A stretch of 64,000 bases of DNA from Absidia repens (taxonomy: Eukaryota > Mucoromycota > Mucoromycetes > Mucorales > Cunninghamellaceae), in assembly GCA_002105175.1 (NCBI GenBank), contig MCGE01000001.1, forward strand, positions 1,550,001-1,614,000. Reading direction: 5' to 3'. The notes below the pieces were generated by a model. The model had not been told where the DNA came from, searched no databases, and saw nothing but the letters and a program-made list of their open reading frames with translations. The stretch's first letter is position 1; every line of letters starts with the position of its first letter. The position numbers were made by a program, and so were the translations under genes. Shown here one piece after another: positions 1-12,719 of this stretch.

Positions 1-184
1 GCTGTATAATATGCTCCATTTTATATCATCGGCCCTTAACACCATTTGATGACAGGCTATAAAACACAACACAGTATACTATCACTCAAATTCATACCAA
101 CACGCTGGCATCATACCCGTGAAACCCACGCATTCACAATTATCAACAAATTCAAAACTAGGAGTCAACAAAAAGTATAAGAGG

Positions 185-205
185 CACAAATAAAATTTTA
201 TTGCA
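185..205 (-). promoter_or_regulatory. Candidate poly(A) signal of HEM1
   Basis: Reading the minus strand, AATAAAATTTTATT lies about 100 nt past the HEM1 stop codon. This is a plausible spacing for 3' end formation. AT-rich sequence makes such hexamers common, so this is only a candidate. Confidence 0.35.
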
Positions 206-295
206 TAAATAACGCCAAAAAAAGAAGTTTTATAAATAAGGGACAGAGAGAGGCAAAATAATACTATAATAAAGAAGAGAAATACCAACTGCTAT

Positions 296-1566
296 CTAAA
301 TAATAGAAGCACCGGAACGAACAACCTTTTCTTCCATAACCTTGTTGCTGATGTTGTTGTTATTGCTATCATCATCATCCAAACCAAGTTGTTTGTTTGT
401 CCACATGGGAGTAGGTTCGGGGGCGTTTTGGACACCAACGCCGGCACAACCACCTTGAGCAGTCCAATCGGTGACACGCTTGAAATCGTAACGGTTCCAG
501 ATAGTTTCCAAGGAATCGACGAGATGATCGATCATGTTTGCATTATGACCTGGGGTAGGGGTGATGCGGAGTCGTTCTTCACCTTGGGGGACGGTAGGGT
601 AGTTGATACTTTGGACATAAATCCCATGGTTCGAGAGCAATTCATCGGAGGCCAACTTGGCGGCTGCGGCATCACCGAGCAAGACAGGGACGATATGGGA
701 AGGGTTGGGGACCACAGGGATGCCCAAATCACCAAGGCGGGCTTTCACATCACGGGTGTTGAGTTGTTGCATTTCGCGTTCGCTTGAGGAATCCTTGAGG
801 TACTTGACGGATTCAAGCGCACCAGAGACCACGGCAGGGGGTAAAGAGGTGGTGAAAATAAACCCGGGAGCATAGGATCGCACCATATCGACGAACAACG
901 CAGACCCAGCAATATAACCACCCACCACACCATAAGCTTTGCCCAACGTACCAGTGATAATATCAATTTCGTCCATCACACTGCCATTCCCCATGGTGGG
1001 CTGCGATGCATTGAGGTCATAGTCCAAATGTTCGGCCACACCAGCACCTCTGGGTCCATACATACCCACGGCATGCACTTCGTCCAAAAACGTGATCGCA
1101 CCGTATTTTTTGGCCAGGTCCACAATCTCACGGATGGGTCCGATCGAGCCACACATGGAGTACACCGATTCAAATGCAATGATCTTGGGTACCGAGGGAT
1201 CCACCGATTGCAAGAGTTGTTCCAAATGGGCCATGTCGTTGTGACGGAAAATTTTCTTTTGCGCACCAGAATGACGCACCCCTTGGATCATCGACGCATG
1301 GTTCAGAGCATCCGAGAAGATCACACACCCAGGTAATTTCCCAGCGACCGTGGCCAATGTCGCATCGTTAGCCACATAGCATGACGAAAACACTAACGCA
1401 CCTTCCTTGTGATGCAAATCAGCCAGTTCGGATTCAAGTCGTAAGTGGAGGTCGGCGTTGCCGGCAATGTTGCGAGTACCACCAGCACCAGCACCATAAC
1501 GATCCAATGTACGTCTAAAGAATACCCCCCAAAAAAAAAGAATGGTGTAAGGATAACTACATTCAA

Positions 1567-1615
<49 letters not shown>

Positions 1616-2229
1616 CGGAGGCACCGCCCAAAACGAACAAACTTACTTCATGGTTTCTGTCAAGACAGGATTCCGACCCATCCCAAGGTAGTCATTGGCA
1701 CACCAGACAGTCACTTCATCTTCAACGCGGGCAGTGTGAGCACGAGGGAATTTCTGAGCAAGGCGGTTGATGTTATTGAAATAACGATAACTTTTGTCCT
1801 GATGTTTCTTTTCCAATTCATGCTGATAAAAACCTTCATAGTCAAAGTGTTTGGTCTTGGAATGGTGAGTCACTGGAGTGGTAGTAGTAGTGGCGGTTGT
1901 AGGAGTAGCACGGACTATTTTTTTTTATCAAAGGCAAGTCAGGTGTTAGTGGGACAGGTTTTTTTTTTTTTGATAGATCAGATGAGTGGAGGTTTTTTTT
2001 TACCTTCAGCTTTGACCACCTTGGAGGGAGATTGGGCAACAGCAGATGAGGTAGAGAGAGGGCGAGCTTGAGCACCCATGGCTTGGCTCATGACTGGGCA
2101 TTGTTGAGCCTTTCGCATCAAGCCATTACCAGAAGCAGCAGCATTGGCGGAGAGTCGTTTTAAAGTAGAGGTAGGTGTGATGTGAATAAAAGGACACGAT
2201 TTCTTTGCTTGCATCAAAGCGACTTCCAT
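296..2229 (-). CDS. HEM1: 5-aminolevulinate synthase, mitochondrial
   Basis: This PLP enzyme condenses glycine with succinyl-CoA, the first step of heme synthesis, in the mitochondrial matrix. Three exons (2229-2004, 1914-1647, 1514-296) give an uninterrupted 570-aa protein, the usual family length. The N-terminus is an Ala/Ser/Arg-rich presequence holding two Cys-Pro pairs (SCPFI and QCPVM), which match heme regulatory motifs of this family. The core shows [25 protein letters not shown] and [12 protein letters not shown], whose Lys is the expected PLP-binding residue. The start is the ATG at 2229, just ahead of the presequence; the upstream in-frame TTG is ignored. The second intron (1515-1646) carries a (TA)n(TG)n microsatellite. 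The gene is divergent from POT1 across 1.86 kb. The identity is near certain; heme feedback is inferred from the CP motifs. Confidence 0.97.
1573..1614. repeat. (TA)n(TG)n microsatellite in HEM1 intron 2
   Basis: A run of TA dinucleotides followed by TG dinucleotides within intron 1515-1646. It is not coding. Confidence 0.9.
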
Positions 2230-4093
2230 ATTGATCAAGGTATCGAATAAAAAAAAAAGGGGAGAAGAGAGAGGGGAGTGGATGAAGGAGAACAGAGAAG
2301 AAAGAGAGTGAGCGAAAAAAAAAGGACAAAAGAATATAAAAAAAGTTTTTTAATTTAAATGACCGAAATCGGTAAAATATTTTATCAGCCAATGAAAAAC
2401 GAGGGGCTTCAATAAAAATGGCAGTGGGATTCCAACCCTACGTGCCCAATGTGCGATATCAAGGAGTAGTGGAGGGAATAGCCAATTGGATCGATGGTTG
2501 ATATGTTTAGCCTTTTCTCAGCAACAACAGAAACAGCAGCAGCTGCAGCAGAAAAAGCAACTGGCACAAAGATTTGACTTGACTAAAACCGTCATAATCA
2601 GCACAAATAAAAAATATACAAACCCGATGATCAAACCAATCTGAAGTTGCCATATGAGTAATAATATGAAAGTCCGCCAAAGTCCCCGATTTTTTGATTC
2701 GGCTAAAAGAAGTAAAAAAAAAAACTTCAAATGGGAGAGATGATATGGGTGGCATATATGCATGTGAATCTACACTGCTAGTGCCCCACCATTCTAAATA
2801 TTACTTTATCATAGGTCCAAAAAAACTTCTGTTTGGTCGATTTTACACCTTGCTTTGTAGGCTTTTCTTGATTGGTGCTAAACATATTGCCCCCACATAA
2901 AAATAATACTAATCAAATGGAAAAATAGAAAAGGCGGGATATCAGTGTGTCAAACCACGGGATTTTTTTCGGTCTCCCAATTCGATTTTTTTTCTTTTGA
3001 TTACTACAAAGCTATCTGGTAGGTAATACATTCCTGATCAAGCTTTTCGGTAAAAGCTACCCGGCTTCCGTGTACGAATGATATATCCATATGATGTGAA
3101 ATGCATACATTGTTTGATTGAAAGCTGAAGAGAGACCAATTTTAACCGCTTTCCCATTTGACAGGTCGGAATCAGATCAAGTCGGGAGGACCGAAGGGGG
3201 GAGGTGAAATCTCGTTTCAAAAAAGTGTCAATAACTATAGGGATGGATGGGATCAAGGCAAAAAAAAAAAAATGAGGTGAGAAAAAAATAATTCTCGATC
3301 CGCTTCATTTTCTCAACCAACCCTAAGCTTCATTTCGGGGCCCGAGTTCCCGTATGCAGAAGATCGATATTTTTTTTTTCTCATGGGGATTTAAACTCAG
3401 TTATAAAGGTAAAAAACTATAAAAGGGCACCCTTTTTGTGAACATGTCGTATTTTTCTTTGTTGCTCCTGTCTTGTGATCATACACGTATAAATCTTTCG
3501 CCTTTTACTAAAGATTTCCGTGGCTGCGGGACAGAAATGGAGCTAACCCCAATTTTTTGTTCCCTCTCATTCTCTTTTTCATAAAAAGAATGAGATCCTT
3601 TATTTTAAAATCAAATGAAAATAAAAATAATCAACTTGAAGCAGAAAAATAATGTTGGAGTGGCTTATATTGCTATTTGGAAGAATGTGGTTTTATCGGT
3701 GTTTCAATGGATATGATGGCTCCTTAGGAAGGGATAGGGTCAAGTTGCTAATGAGCTGGAATTGTGGGTGTACTCTCTTGATACGGCGCATCATGCATAG
3801 CAACTACGGCTCTGGCATATACTGAATCTCTCTAGTTATAGTTGTATTTTTTAGTATTATTTTTACGTTGTGATCCTTTTACATGTTACCTCCACTTTCT
3901 TTTTTTGTATTATTGTTGCTTTCTCCTTTGTTGTTATTGATACACTTGCGAATAATAAAAATAATGTTTATATCTTTTTGCATGTACGCATCGGTCTTCC
4001 AATTTATTTTGATCCTTTTTTATTCTTCTTTCTGTCCCTCTTTTTTTTTTTTTTTTTTTTTGGGCTGTCTAAAAAAACAAAAACGAAAAGATA
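2230..4093. other. Intergenic region, divergent HEM1/POT1
   Basis: I see no gene here. It holds AT-rich sequence with A and T runs and short open frames of low complexity. A near-perfect hairpin sits at 3565-3595: TCTCATTCTCTTTTT against AAAAAGAATGAGA with a 3-4 nt loop. A TATAAAAG-like box occurs near 3418-3425, but I cannot tie it to a transcript. A long T tract (about 4040-4061) precedes the POT1 start. Confidence 0.5.
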
Positions 4094-6446
4094 ATGGAAG
4101 ACACAATGAATGGAGACGGTATATTGGAAAGTCTGAAAGTAGGTAGTAGAGGGCAATAAAGGAATGAATGTCTGAGCAAATCGCGAAATATATGTCTAAT
4201 AACTTCCGTTTAATCAAAATTTAGTCCAAAGGGGTTATTTGGATCAAACATGTACTTGATGGTTATCCACAGCAAGGAAGGCTACTCGGCGGTATTGTGG
4301 CGGATATCTCTGACACTACGAAGACAGTCAAGGGAACAGGTAAAACATAATAAGAATTGGAGGCATATGATATGACTGAACCAACCCGAGATGTTTTTTT
4401 TTGTTTTTGTTTTTTCGCTTCTTCATAGATCATAGGACCATTCTTACCATTCTCGAACCATCCACTACCAAATCAGAGGGCAAGATCATTCTCTTCCACA
4501 GCGAAAACAAAAAGCCTACCAATTTGAAGAAAGGGGATATCTTTTTATGTCTGGATGCAAAGGTAAAACAAGGAATAGTACGAATAAAGAATGATCTACC
4601 TATTGATATCTTTTTCTCTCTCTCTTTAGATGAATATACGATTCAGGAACTTCAATGCCATGAGAATGACACCATGGGCTGCATACGACGTGAACACATT
4701 GAAGAGCACTTGTGAAGGGGATACCAACCTGACATGCAACGATACCATGGTCATCATACTTGGTCTCTATCAGGCGTGGTCGAAGTCTGCAACACCTTTG
4801 GCGCCATCACCATCTACATCAACATCAAAACAAGGTGGGCAGCCACCAACACGAATGGGAACTGGACGACGGATGATAGTATCAACAGAAGATATGAAAC
4901 CCAAGACCTTTATTGACTATGTTGGAATGGTAAAGCACACACTCTTTCTATATATATATATACATATTCAAGCGTGCTCACTTACCCTGTATCTTCGCCA
5001 CTTATATTTTAGGTTGTGCGTAGTGACAAATTGGGGAAATCTGATGATCCTATTACCAACATACGACTGACAGATTATACAATGAATCTTAAACCCATCA
5101 GCTTACCTTATAATGAAAGAAATAACTTGACGCTCCCCATCGATATTCTTATCAACTGCACCCTGTTTGACGAAAACTCAAAGGATTGCCCACCCGACCT
5201 AAGTTTTGGTGACTATGTGTATATCAAGAATGCGAACTGCAAACTCGATCAAAACGGTGCAATGGAAATGGTGGTAAGGCATGATGCGTACAAGACAACA
5301 GAAAAAATATGGCGATTGGACGACAGTGACCCACGCATCGCGGAAATCAAGCGGTAAGAATGTCCCCCTCCTCCTTATTCTCTCCAACGAACGATGAGCG
5401 TGTGATTGATTTCTTGTCTTTTTTTTTTTTTTTTTTTTGGGGGGGGTGCGCTAAGGTTACGATTGGCCTATGAAGACAAATGCAAACGAGACCGTGAAGA
5501 ATCGGATCCACTATCACCATTACTACCAACACCAGCGAAAAAATCAAAAACTTACAAGATTCGTACAGGTAATGAATTCCCGTCCCCTCCTCCTCGATGG
5601 TTACACTCATCATGTTTTTTTTTTCTCCCCCTATTTTATGCAATCAGTGGGCACGACAGTACCTCAGGAATATTCGTTCATCAAGGATGTTCTGTTGGAC
5701 AATTACGAAACCGAGCATAACCTCCGTGTGTCGATTATTGATTACAGGCCCAAAACAATTGCAGACATGTCGGTCAAATTCTGTGAAGCATGTAGTGAAA
5801 CGTAAGTTGTTTATTTTTTATTAAGCTGCAGGCATTGCTTTTTGGAGAACAAAGGGAGAGAGAGAGGGGGGGGGAAGCGTCGCGGCATTATTCTATTTCT
5901 CTTCTGATACCAAAAACACATACTTTTGTTATGATTAGATCGACGATCGATGCAACCCAATGTAAAAAATGTGGCAACAATGTGGATAAAATCGTGTATC
6001 GGTGCTTACTGCAATTCAAGGATGCTCACGGGGATATTTTGATGGCTGTCATCTATGGAACATCCGAGGTAAGACCGGATTCCCTGATCATAATCACACA
6101 CACATACAAGTCTGACTGAAATGTTTTGATTATTATGTTACCACACCCCCCTTTTCCCAATCCTAGGAACCCATATTTCGCAATATTCCTGTTGTCAAGT
6201 AAGTGTTTATTAAACCGATTTCCCATTTGTGTCACATTCAGCTCTGCTCACCTCACTTTTGTATGTATGTATAGCCTCAAAGAAAACAAGGATGTGTGTG
6301 ATCAAATCGCTCAGTATATGAATGCTTTATGCCCACCTGACCAAGAAAAGGGACCCCTACTGAATATGCGTGTCAAGGCCTATGTTTATGACAGCTGCTT
6401 GCGTTTTGTGATTCAAGATACCAAATACCGACTCGACCTTGAGTGA
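4094..6446 (+). CDS. POT1: Protection of telomeres protein 1 (POT1)
   Basis: This protein binds the single-stranded G-rich telomere overhang and caps chromosome ends in the nucleus. Ten exons (4094-4138, 4225-4339, 4429-4562, 4630-4929, 5013-5353, 5456-5568, 5648-5801, 5939-6068, 6167-6198, 6275-6446) join in frame to 511 aa. The first OB fold shows VKGTDHRTILTILEPS followed by LKKGDIFLCLDAK, the diagnostic Pot1 N-terminal pattern. The second OB region follows KTFIDYVGMVVRSDK. The C-terminal third contains a CEAC/CKKC zinc-ribbon-like pair and NALCPP, resembling the third OB fold of vertebrate POT1. Every splice keeps a GT-AG pair and the frame. The start is the first ATG upstream of exon 2 that splices in frame. 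The family call is strong; the first 15-codon exon is less certain. Confidence 0.9.
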
Positions 6447-7232
6447 TTGCTTTTTTAGTTTTCTTAGTTTATACCATAGCACTTTTTTATTTTATTTTAG
6501 TTGTTTTGTTTTTTTAGATGTATGCATATCTTCTATTTAACTATTGTTTTATATTTGTATTCTATTTTATAATAAAAAAAAAAGTGGGTGACGTCGGTGT
6601 ATTTGTACATATCATTGGCTTTATCATAAAAATTTGAAATGTGATGATGATGATGCGTTGTTATGATTGATTTTATGGGATAATGGAACAGTGGTATTAT
6701 ATTATGAAAAATGTGGGGCGGTGATGAATCAAATCAGTTGAGTTATAGAAGGAGAAATTGTTGTGATAGGGTGGATACCTGGTTCAAAAAATAAATCGCT
6801 TGTAGATATGATGGTGATTCAATGTCGATGTCCTATAAATGAGCTATGAACGATGCTATGATAGTGAAAACAATAACAAATGATCACACATACTACATAT
6901 TGAAGAAGACAAAAACATCTGTTTGATAACATAAGAGATTATTTTATTTGAGTCATTAAATGTATTATTGAATAAGGCTGGACTAAGATATAATAATGAT
7001 AATAATAAAAAAAAAAGGGAGGAGGAAAGGAGAGAAATTACTATAAAAAAAAAGGTATGAATATATAAAGTATGTATGTAAAATGTAAAAGTAAAAAGAC
7101 ACTAAAACGAGGGAATGTTATGTGGAAGAAATGAGACTATGTATAATATGAGGAGAAACGGAAAGGGGAAGGGATTGGAAGGAAATGAAGACTACAATAA
7201 AAAAATTACTACTAATACTACTAATACTACTA
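6447..7232. other. Convergent 3' flank, POT1 / PH protein
   Basis: This spacer lies between two convergent genes and I see no coding potential in it. It is AT-rich, with AATAAA-like signals after the POT1 stop (about 6571) and A-rich runs near 7008 and 7047. Nothing else is recognisable. Confidence 0.5.
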
Positions 7233-9418
7233 TTAATGCCGTCCCAAAGCACCACCCGCACCTCCCATACCACCTGCGCCACTGACACTTGAGATATGAC
7301 TAGCATTTTCAAATGATTCCATAGATGGTTTCGCAGCATTGACCAAGGAAGGTTCTGATTCATTGATTTGTTCCAATCGCATGGCTTGATGATGGTGAGG
7401 ATGGTGATGAGGATGTTGCTGTTGATGGTGGTGGACAAGAGCCGATTTCAAAGGTACATCTGCCCCAGTTGCTGTAGAAGGAGGGGGAGCGGGAGGAGCA
7501 TGCTCATGTGTTGTTGCTGGTGTTGCTGCTATTGATGATGATTTCGATTTCTTTCTTTCTTTGATATCCTTTTGTGATCGCCGGACCGCTACACTGAGTG
7601 CATTCAGCCAATCTTCCATGTCGTTTTCCGTACTGGCACAGAGGACATAGTTGCGTTTTGGAATGATGATCTTGAAACAGTATTGCTTGTTTTTGCTGAT
7701 GGCGTCAATTTCCAAGGTGTCGATGATATGCTCCAATGGAATGATGCGGTGTGGTGAGTATTCCTAATAGCCATCCCATCATGTTAAAAAACGAAAACTT
7801 TAATTGCTTTATGTTTCTTTCTTTCTTTACCTTTTCATTTTCATAATAGGCGAGCGTATCCGTCCGTAAAACAAACCAACGTTTCTGCCATCCCTAATAT
7901 AAAAGATATAGGAGTAAGATTATGTTTGTTGCAGCAATAATATATGTATATATATATATTTACCTTATTTCGTCCTAGTTTCAACAAATAGCCTTCCACC
8001 AAAACTCTGTTGCGATCCTCTTCCTTCCTGACATCCATGATACTATTGTTGACACTGTAATCTTCGTCGTCTTCGGAACTTGCAATCCCTTCCGCAAAAT
8101 GGACCTGAGCATGATCGAGTGTAGGAGAGAGCGGGTAAACATGGCCAGTGGCATAATCGCTGAGGGGTGATGATGATGATGATGGCTGGGCGAGGGAGGA
8201 ATGGGTCTGTAATCTTGGAATATCCACAGGTGCTGAACGGTTCATCCTCGCAGAAGTGTTGATTGGTGTAGATGTTGCTGCTGTCGAACTCGGGGCAGTA
8301 GTTGTTGCTGTTGCTGTTGCTGATAGAGCGGCTTTTGATGCAGTGGTGCCAGGTGGGGAGGATGAAGTTGGCACACTGCCGCTGGTATTGGGTGTAGAAG
8401 GAGAATGAGAGAAGGAGGTACCCCCCGAAGTGGATGATGCAATGGATGGCGAAGTAACAAGTCCACTAGAATGTCGTCGTCGAGTGGTGTCCACGGTAAT
8501 TCCAGCAGCAGCAGCGGTTGAAGAACGTCGACGTGACATATTTGAAGAAGCGTTTGATTTGTAAGAAGAGACGACATCCTTGGCAAACTCCTGGTCCCGC
8601 CCCGCCAAGTTTGAATCGCCATCGGCATCGTAAAGTCGCAGCTGTTTCTTGGCTTGGTCAATGGCATCAAACCATCCCTCCATGGCTTGTTGGTCATCTG
8701 CTTGCACATAATACATTCGTTTGGGTGTGATAATGGCGAAGACGTATCGATATTTGTTCTTGGATGTCACTTGAACCACGCTATGGATGTCATGTAAGTC
8801 AATGATCCTAAGAAGCTTGTATTCCTGTAGTACAAAAAAAAAGAAGTTTAATAATAGCTTGTGATTGCCTATTTGTGTGTGTCATTTCACCTTTTTGTCT
8901 TTATACATTGCCAGTTTTGTTGTCCGAAGAACGAACCATCGTTTTTTCCAGGTCTGATGCCATGTTATACATAAACGATAAAAAAATTGTTAGCTCTCTA
9001 TAATTCCCCAAACAACCGTACCACTTTTTCTACTTACACGTCGTTTTTCACCTTTCTTGAGTAAATAGCCAGAATAGCAGGCCTTTTCAGTTTGAAGAAG
9101 TTCCAAAGCCCTACCAGAAGGTATATAGCCAGGCTCTTCATCTTCTCCGTCAGACATTGCATATTTGAGGTCTTCGTCGTCTTCGTCCTCACTCATTGCG
9201 ATATGGACAATATGGCTGGGCGAAGAAGGTGAAGAAGGCGATGGGAGGGCAAGTGACGATCTTGGCGGTGGAGGTGCCTATTTTTTTAAATAATGTCAAA
9301 TTGTGAGCATGCTGGAAACATTGTATATTTTTAAGCGTGTATATTCTCCTTTTTTCCTTGAATATACTTTTACCTTTAATATAGAGATAGGTTCTGATTT
9401 ATGTGGTGGTGTGGTCAT
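7233..9418 (-). CDS. Tandem PH-domain protein
   Basis: Six exons splice in frame from the ATG at 9418. Exon 1 is 9418-9374 and exon 2 starts at 9277; later junctions fall near 9040, 8950-8890, 8826-7964, 7895-7832 and 7763. The product has an acidic N-terminus (MSEDEDDEDLKYAMSDGEDEE) and two pleckstrin-homology domains. Domain 1 runs from SGYLLKKGEKRR-TWKKRWFVLRTTKLAMY to the helix ending in EGWFDAIDQAKKQL. Domain 2 runs from EGYLLKLGRNK-GWQKRWFVLRTDTLAYY to DWLNALSVAVRR. Each ends with the invariant helix Trp. A long Ser/Thr/Pro-rich linker separates them and a His/Gln-rich tail follows. PH domains usually bind phosphoinositides or proteins at membranes, so a signalling or adaptor role is likely. 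No catalytic domain is visible. The exact fungal ortholog is unknown to me. Confidence 0.88.
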
Positions 9419-10953
9419 GGCGGAAATTGTGAAAAAAAAGAGAGAGAAAAAGAAGGAAAGAAAAAAAAAGTTTTTTTTTTTTTTTTCTCTATCCCCAGCA
9501 TTTTTATTTTTTGTGTCACCTGCGAAGTATACTGGCCAGACAGATTTGGATATGGAAATTCGACCAATTAAAAATAAAAATAAAAATAATAGCTGATGTA
9601 TGTATGTACTGGCACATCATAAGTCGTTTCTATTAATGACAAAGGCTTCTCTTCTTTATTACAATACATACTAAGCAAAATATGAAAAAGTGGAGGTGAG
9701 AGTTACACGAAGCGTAAATATTTTCTCTTTCTTCAGATGATCATCTGCTAGCTAGCTCGACCGACGTGTGACCACTGAGAGAGAGACTAACTGACTGGTT
9801 GAACTGAACTGAATTAAGAGAGGTATGATATGAACACATTCTTCTCTTCGTTCAAAATACAATTTTCTCTAAGCCCTTGGTACTAATTGAATTTTGTTAA
9901 AAAAAGACTTGAAAAGAGTGCAGATCTTTTTTTTTTTTTTTAACCGAAGGATGATATCATTATCCTCAAGTCAGTCAAAAGAATATATATAAAAATAAAA
10001 ATAAATGTGGGGCAGCGGAGTTTGGGCGATCCTTTTTATTACCTTTTCCAGGCTTAGATCAAAAACGATGATCCTTTTCGACGGGATTCCCACAATAATA
10101 AGAAAGGGTTTGATGTTATTGTGCAGTAGCAATGGGCTAATCTATGATAGACAAGATCACCTGTTTATATAAACTCCATATGCAACGCTATAAAAAAATA
10201 CTGTACTATATACTTCGGAGTGAGATTTAAAACAAGCCAGATTTTATGCATGGAGTTCATTTAATACTGCATTAGTTAGTTTATTTAGATTTCGCAGACG
10301 GGCTGAGTAAATACTGTACTCACAGTAAGAAAGAGAAAACACAGTATTATAAGGTAAAAGGCAGAAAAAACCAAGGGCGGACTTTGAGGTAGGGAGCAGA
10401 AAATTCTTAAAGAATCCAAAACCCGCTGGCGGGCCTATCTTTGGAACACTACGAGCAAGGGAGACAATTATCCGTCCTTTTTTTTTTTTTTTTTTTTTTC
10501 TATTTTGGAAAGTAGTTCAATATAATTGATCATCATTATATGCACTAGACAGTGATATATCACTAGGATGATGAAACATAATTATGGAGTTGTGAATGAC
10601 GTGTCTGACTATCTTGAGCCTTACTAATCATCACTAATCACTTTAACTAGCAAGCTAGAAGTATTAGCTCTGAGGGAGGTTTCCTCCCTATTCAGCATTC
10701 CATCTCACTGAAAAACATTTATGGAAAATAAAGAAGTTGCGACACCCAATGGTAAAGAAGTCCATAGCTTCCAGATGGAAAGTGACGTTATCGTCCATGC
10801 ATTACTAATTTTTTCTAGGTTGAGCGGGCTTTGAATGACGTTTTTTGCTCGCAGGTTCCTTGGAAAGTACCATATATATTTTTTTTCCGCTTATCTCATT
10901 CTTTTTTCATTTTCTTTTTAAATCTCTTTTCAAACGCTCTCAGCTTAATAAAT
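9419..10953. other. Intergenic region, divergent PH protein / WLM protease
   Basis: No gene is visible in this 1.5 kb. It contains T tracts (9472-9486, 9927-9941, 10479-10499), a perfect 14-bp palindrome AGTGATATATCACT at 10551-10564, and a 7-bp-stem hairpin AGGGAGG-TTT-CCTCCCT at 10673-10689. The last 100 bp before the protease start are T-rich, as in many promoters here. Confidence 0.5.
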
Positions 10954-12011
10954 ATGTCAACGATTGACTTTATAGTTAGCTTTAAAGGACAAGCCATACC
11001 TTTTACCGATTGGCCACTCACTTCCACCATTCAGCAAGTGAAAACCAAGCTTAGCGACGAAACCGGAGTCACTAATGACGGTCAAAAACTATTATGGAAA
11101 GGCAAGGTACTGCAAGACGATGAAGCGACCTTAGCATCAGTGAATCTTCAACCTCACAAGAAGATCCTTATGATGGGGACGCAACCGGATCAAGTAGCGG
11201 CAGTGCAGCAACTCGACAAGAATATCGCTCAACGACGAGAACAACAATTGACCAACGTTCCCTTGAAACGACCTCAATTATACCGCCCATCTCGATCGGT
11301 CAAGGACATCAAATACACTTTCCACAGCATCAAGGTCCTCCCCGAATTCACCCAACAGGACAAGGCTCGGCAATTACTGGAGCGCTTACGGGATGATCGT
11401 GGCGTCCGGGCCATCATGGAGCAACGACGATGGTCAGTCGGTGAACTCATTGAACTCTCTCCTGTCGAGGCATCGATTCTTGGCTACAACAGAAATGCGG
11501 GACAACTCATCGCTGTACGATTGCGAACGGATGATTTTTCTGGATTTCGACACTACGATTCTGTACGAAAAGTGCTTCTTCATGAACTGACTCACAACGT
11601 AAGTAAATAGGTGGGAGGGGAAGGGGAAGGGGGGTGACGAGTCACTGATGACTAATCCTTATCTGAATAATATGCTTACAGGTTTGGAGTGAACACGATG
11701 ATAATTTTCATGCACTCAATCGACAACTGAACAAGGACGTAGTTGCTTTGGATTGGACAGCACATGGAGGACATCAGATCGATTCGAAACATGCGTACTA
11801 TCAACCTGAGGAAGAATACGACGATGAACAGGTATCAGTCACTTGGGAAGCGGGAACATACCGTCTTGGTGGTAATGGTGGTCAAGGCAGCAGCAGCAGC
11901 AGGGATGGCTTAGCATCAGCAGCATTACGACGGGAACAAGCGGCTCAAGCAGCATTATCAAGGCTTACCAAACAAGAAGAACAAGAAATGGACGAAGGCT
12001 GTGGATCGTAG
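10954..12011 (+). CDS. Ubiquitin-like/WLM-domain metalloprotease (Wss1 family)
   Basis: Two exons (10954-11598, 11682-12011) give about 324 aa. Residues 1-75 form a ubiquitin-like domain (KLLWKGKVLQDD). A WLM metalloprotease domain follows. Its zinc motif HELTHNVWSEHD (HExxH plus a distal His) is split by the single intron after HELTHN. The C-terminus has Ser and Ala/Gln-rich stretches. WLM proteases of the Wss1/SPRTN group degrade DNA-protein crosslinks and SUMO- or ubiquitin-modified proteins in the nucleus. The N-terminal ubiquitin-like fold resembles the fission-yeast ubiquitin/WLM fusion protein rather than budding-yeast Wss1, which lacks it. The ATG at 10954 was chosen because it opens the ubiquitin-like domain. 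An upstream in-frame ATG at 10831 would add a hydrophobic low-complexity leader and is unlikely. Confidence 0.92.
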
Positions 12012-12719
12012 TTAGTTAATTTTATTATCCTCCTCCTGTTATCTACTTTTTACTGTATTATATTACTATTATTATTACCATTTACAATTATTGCTACTAT
12101 TACCACCTTCCTTTTCTTTAACTCATTTCTCATTTGCATATTCAATCTTCAAATAAATATATAAAATGTGTGTATATTCTTAATTATGCAACGTATGCCC
12201 CACTGTTTTATTTTAATTTTTATTACTAGCCACAGTGTCGTATTCCATGGAGTGGTCCCTTGAGGCCAACATGTATTGCTCAGTGTGTCGTGGTCCAAAG
12301 GGAGCGGTCGCAAATATAAACACTTGAATTATTTGAAAAGGGCTCCATGCCATTTAATATGATAGCTATAGAAATTACTATGATATCCATTTCCACGATC
12401 TTTTTTTTTGAATAAAAGCCATTTATTGTTATTACTCATTTGCTTTTGTCTTTACTTATCATTGCTGTCTTCGTTTTTTTGTCTATCATATATATATATA
12501 TATATATATTTGATTATAGTTGAAAACGAAAGTTGTCTCTTATTGTATCTTCTTTCTAATTCTCGACCATTGTTCTATTTATTTTTACAACAATGTTGGA
12601 GGTACATTAAAGCACATTTTCAATGAAGGCCAACTAACGAAGTGATGCTGCTTGTTCAGAAAACCTTCCCCAACTGTCACCAAAATCATTGCGATGTATA
12701 GCTTATCATTTAATTAATA
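12012..12719. other. Intergenic region after WLM protease
   Basis: The first 150 bp are the likely 3' UTR, with AATAAATATATAAAATGTGTG near 12152. A TA microsatellite lies at 12489-12510. I see no gene. Confidence 0.45.

Noticed and set aside
389..787. Plus-strand open frame over HEM1
   Set aside because: It is antisense to a highly conserved coding exon and has no protein similarity I recognise.
10831..10953. Upstream ATG extending the WLM protease by 41 residues
   Set aside because: The extension is a T-rich hydrophobic leader and the ubiquitin-like domain starts exactly at the later ATG.
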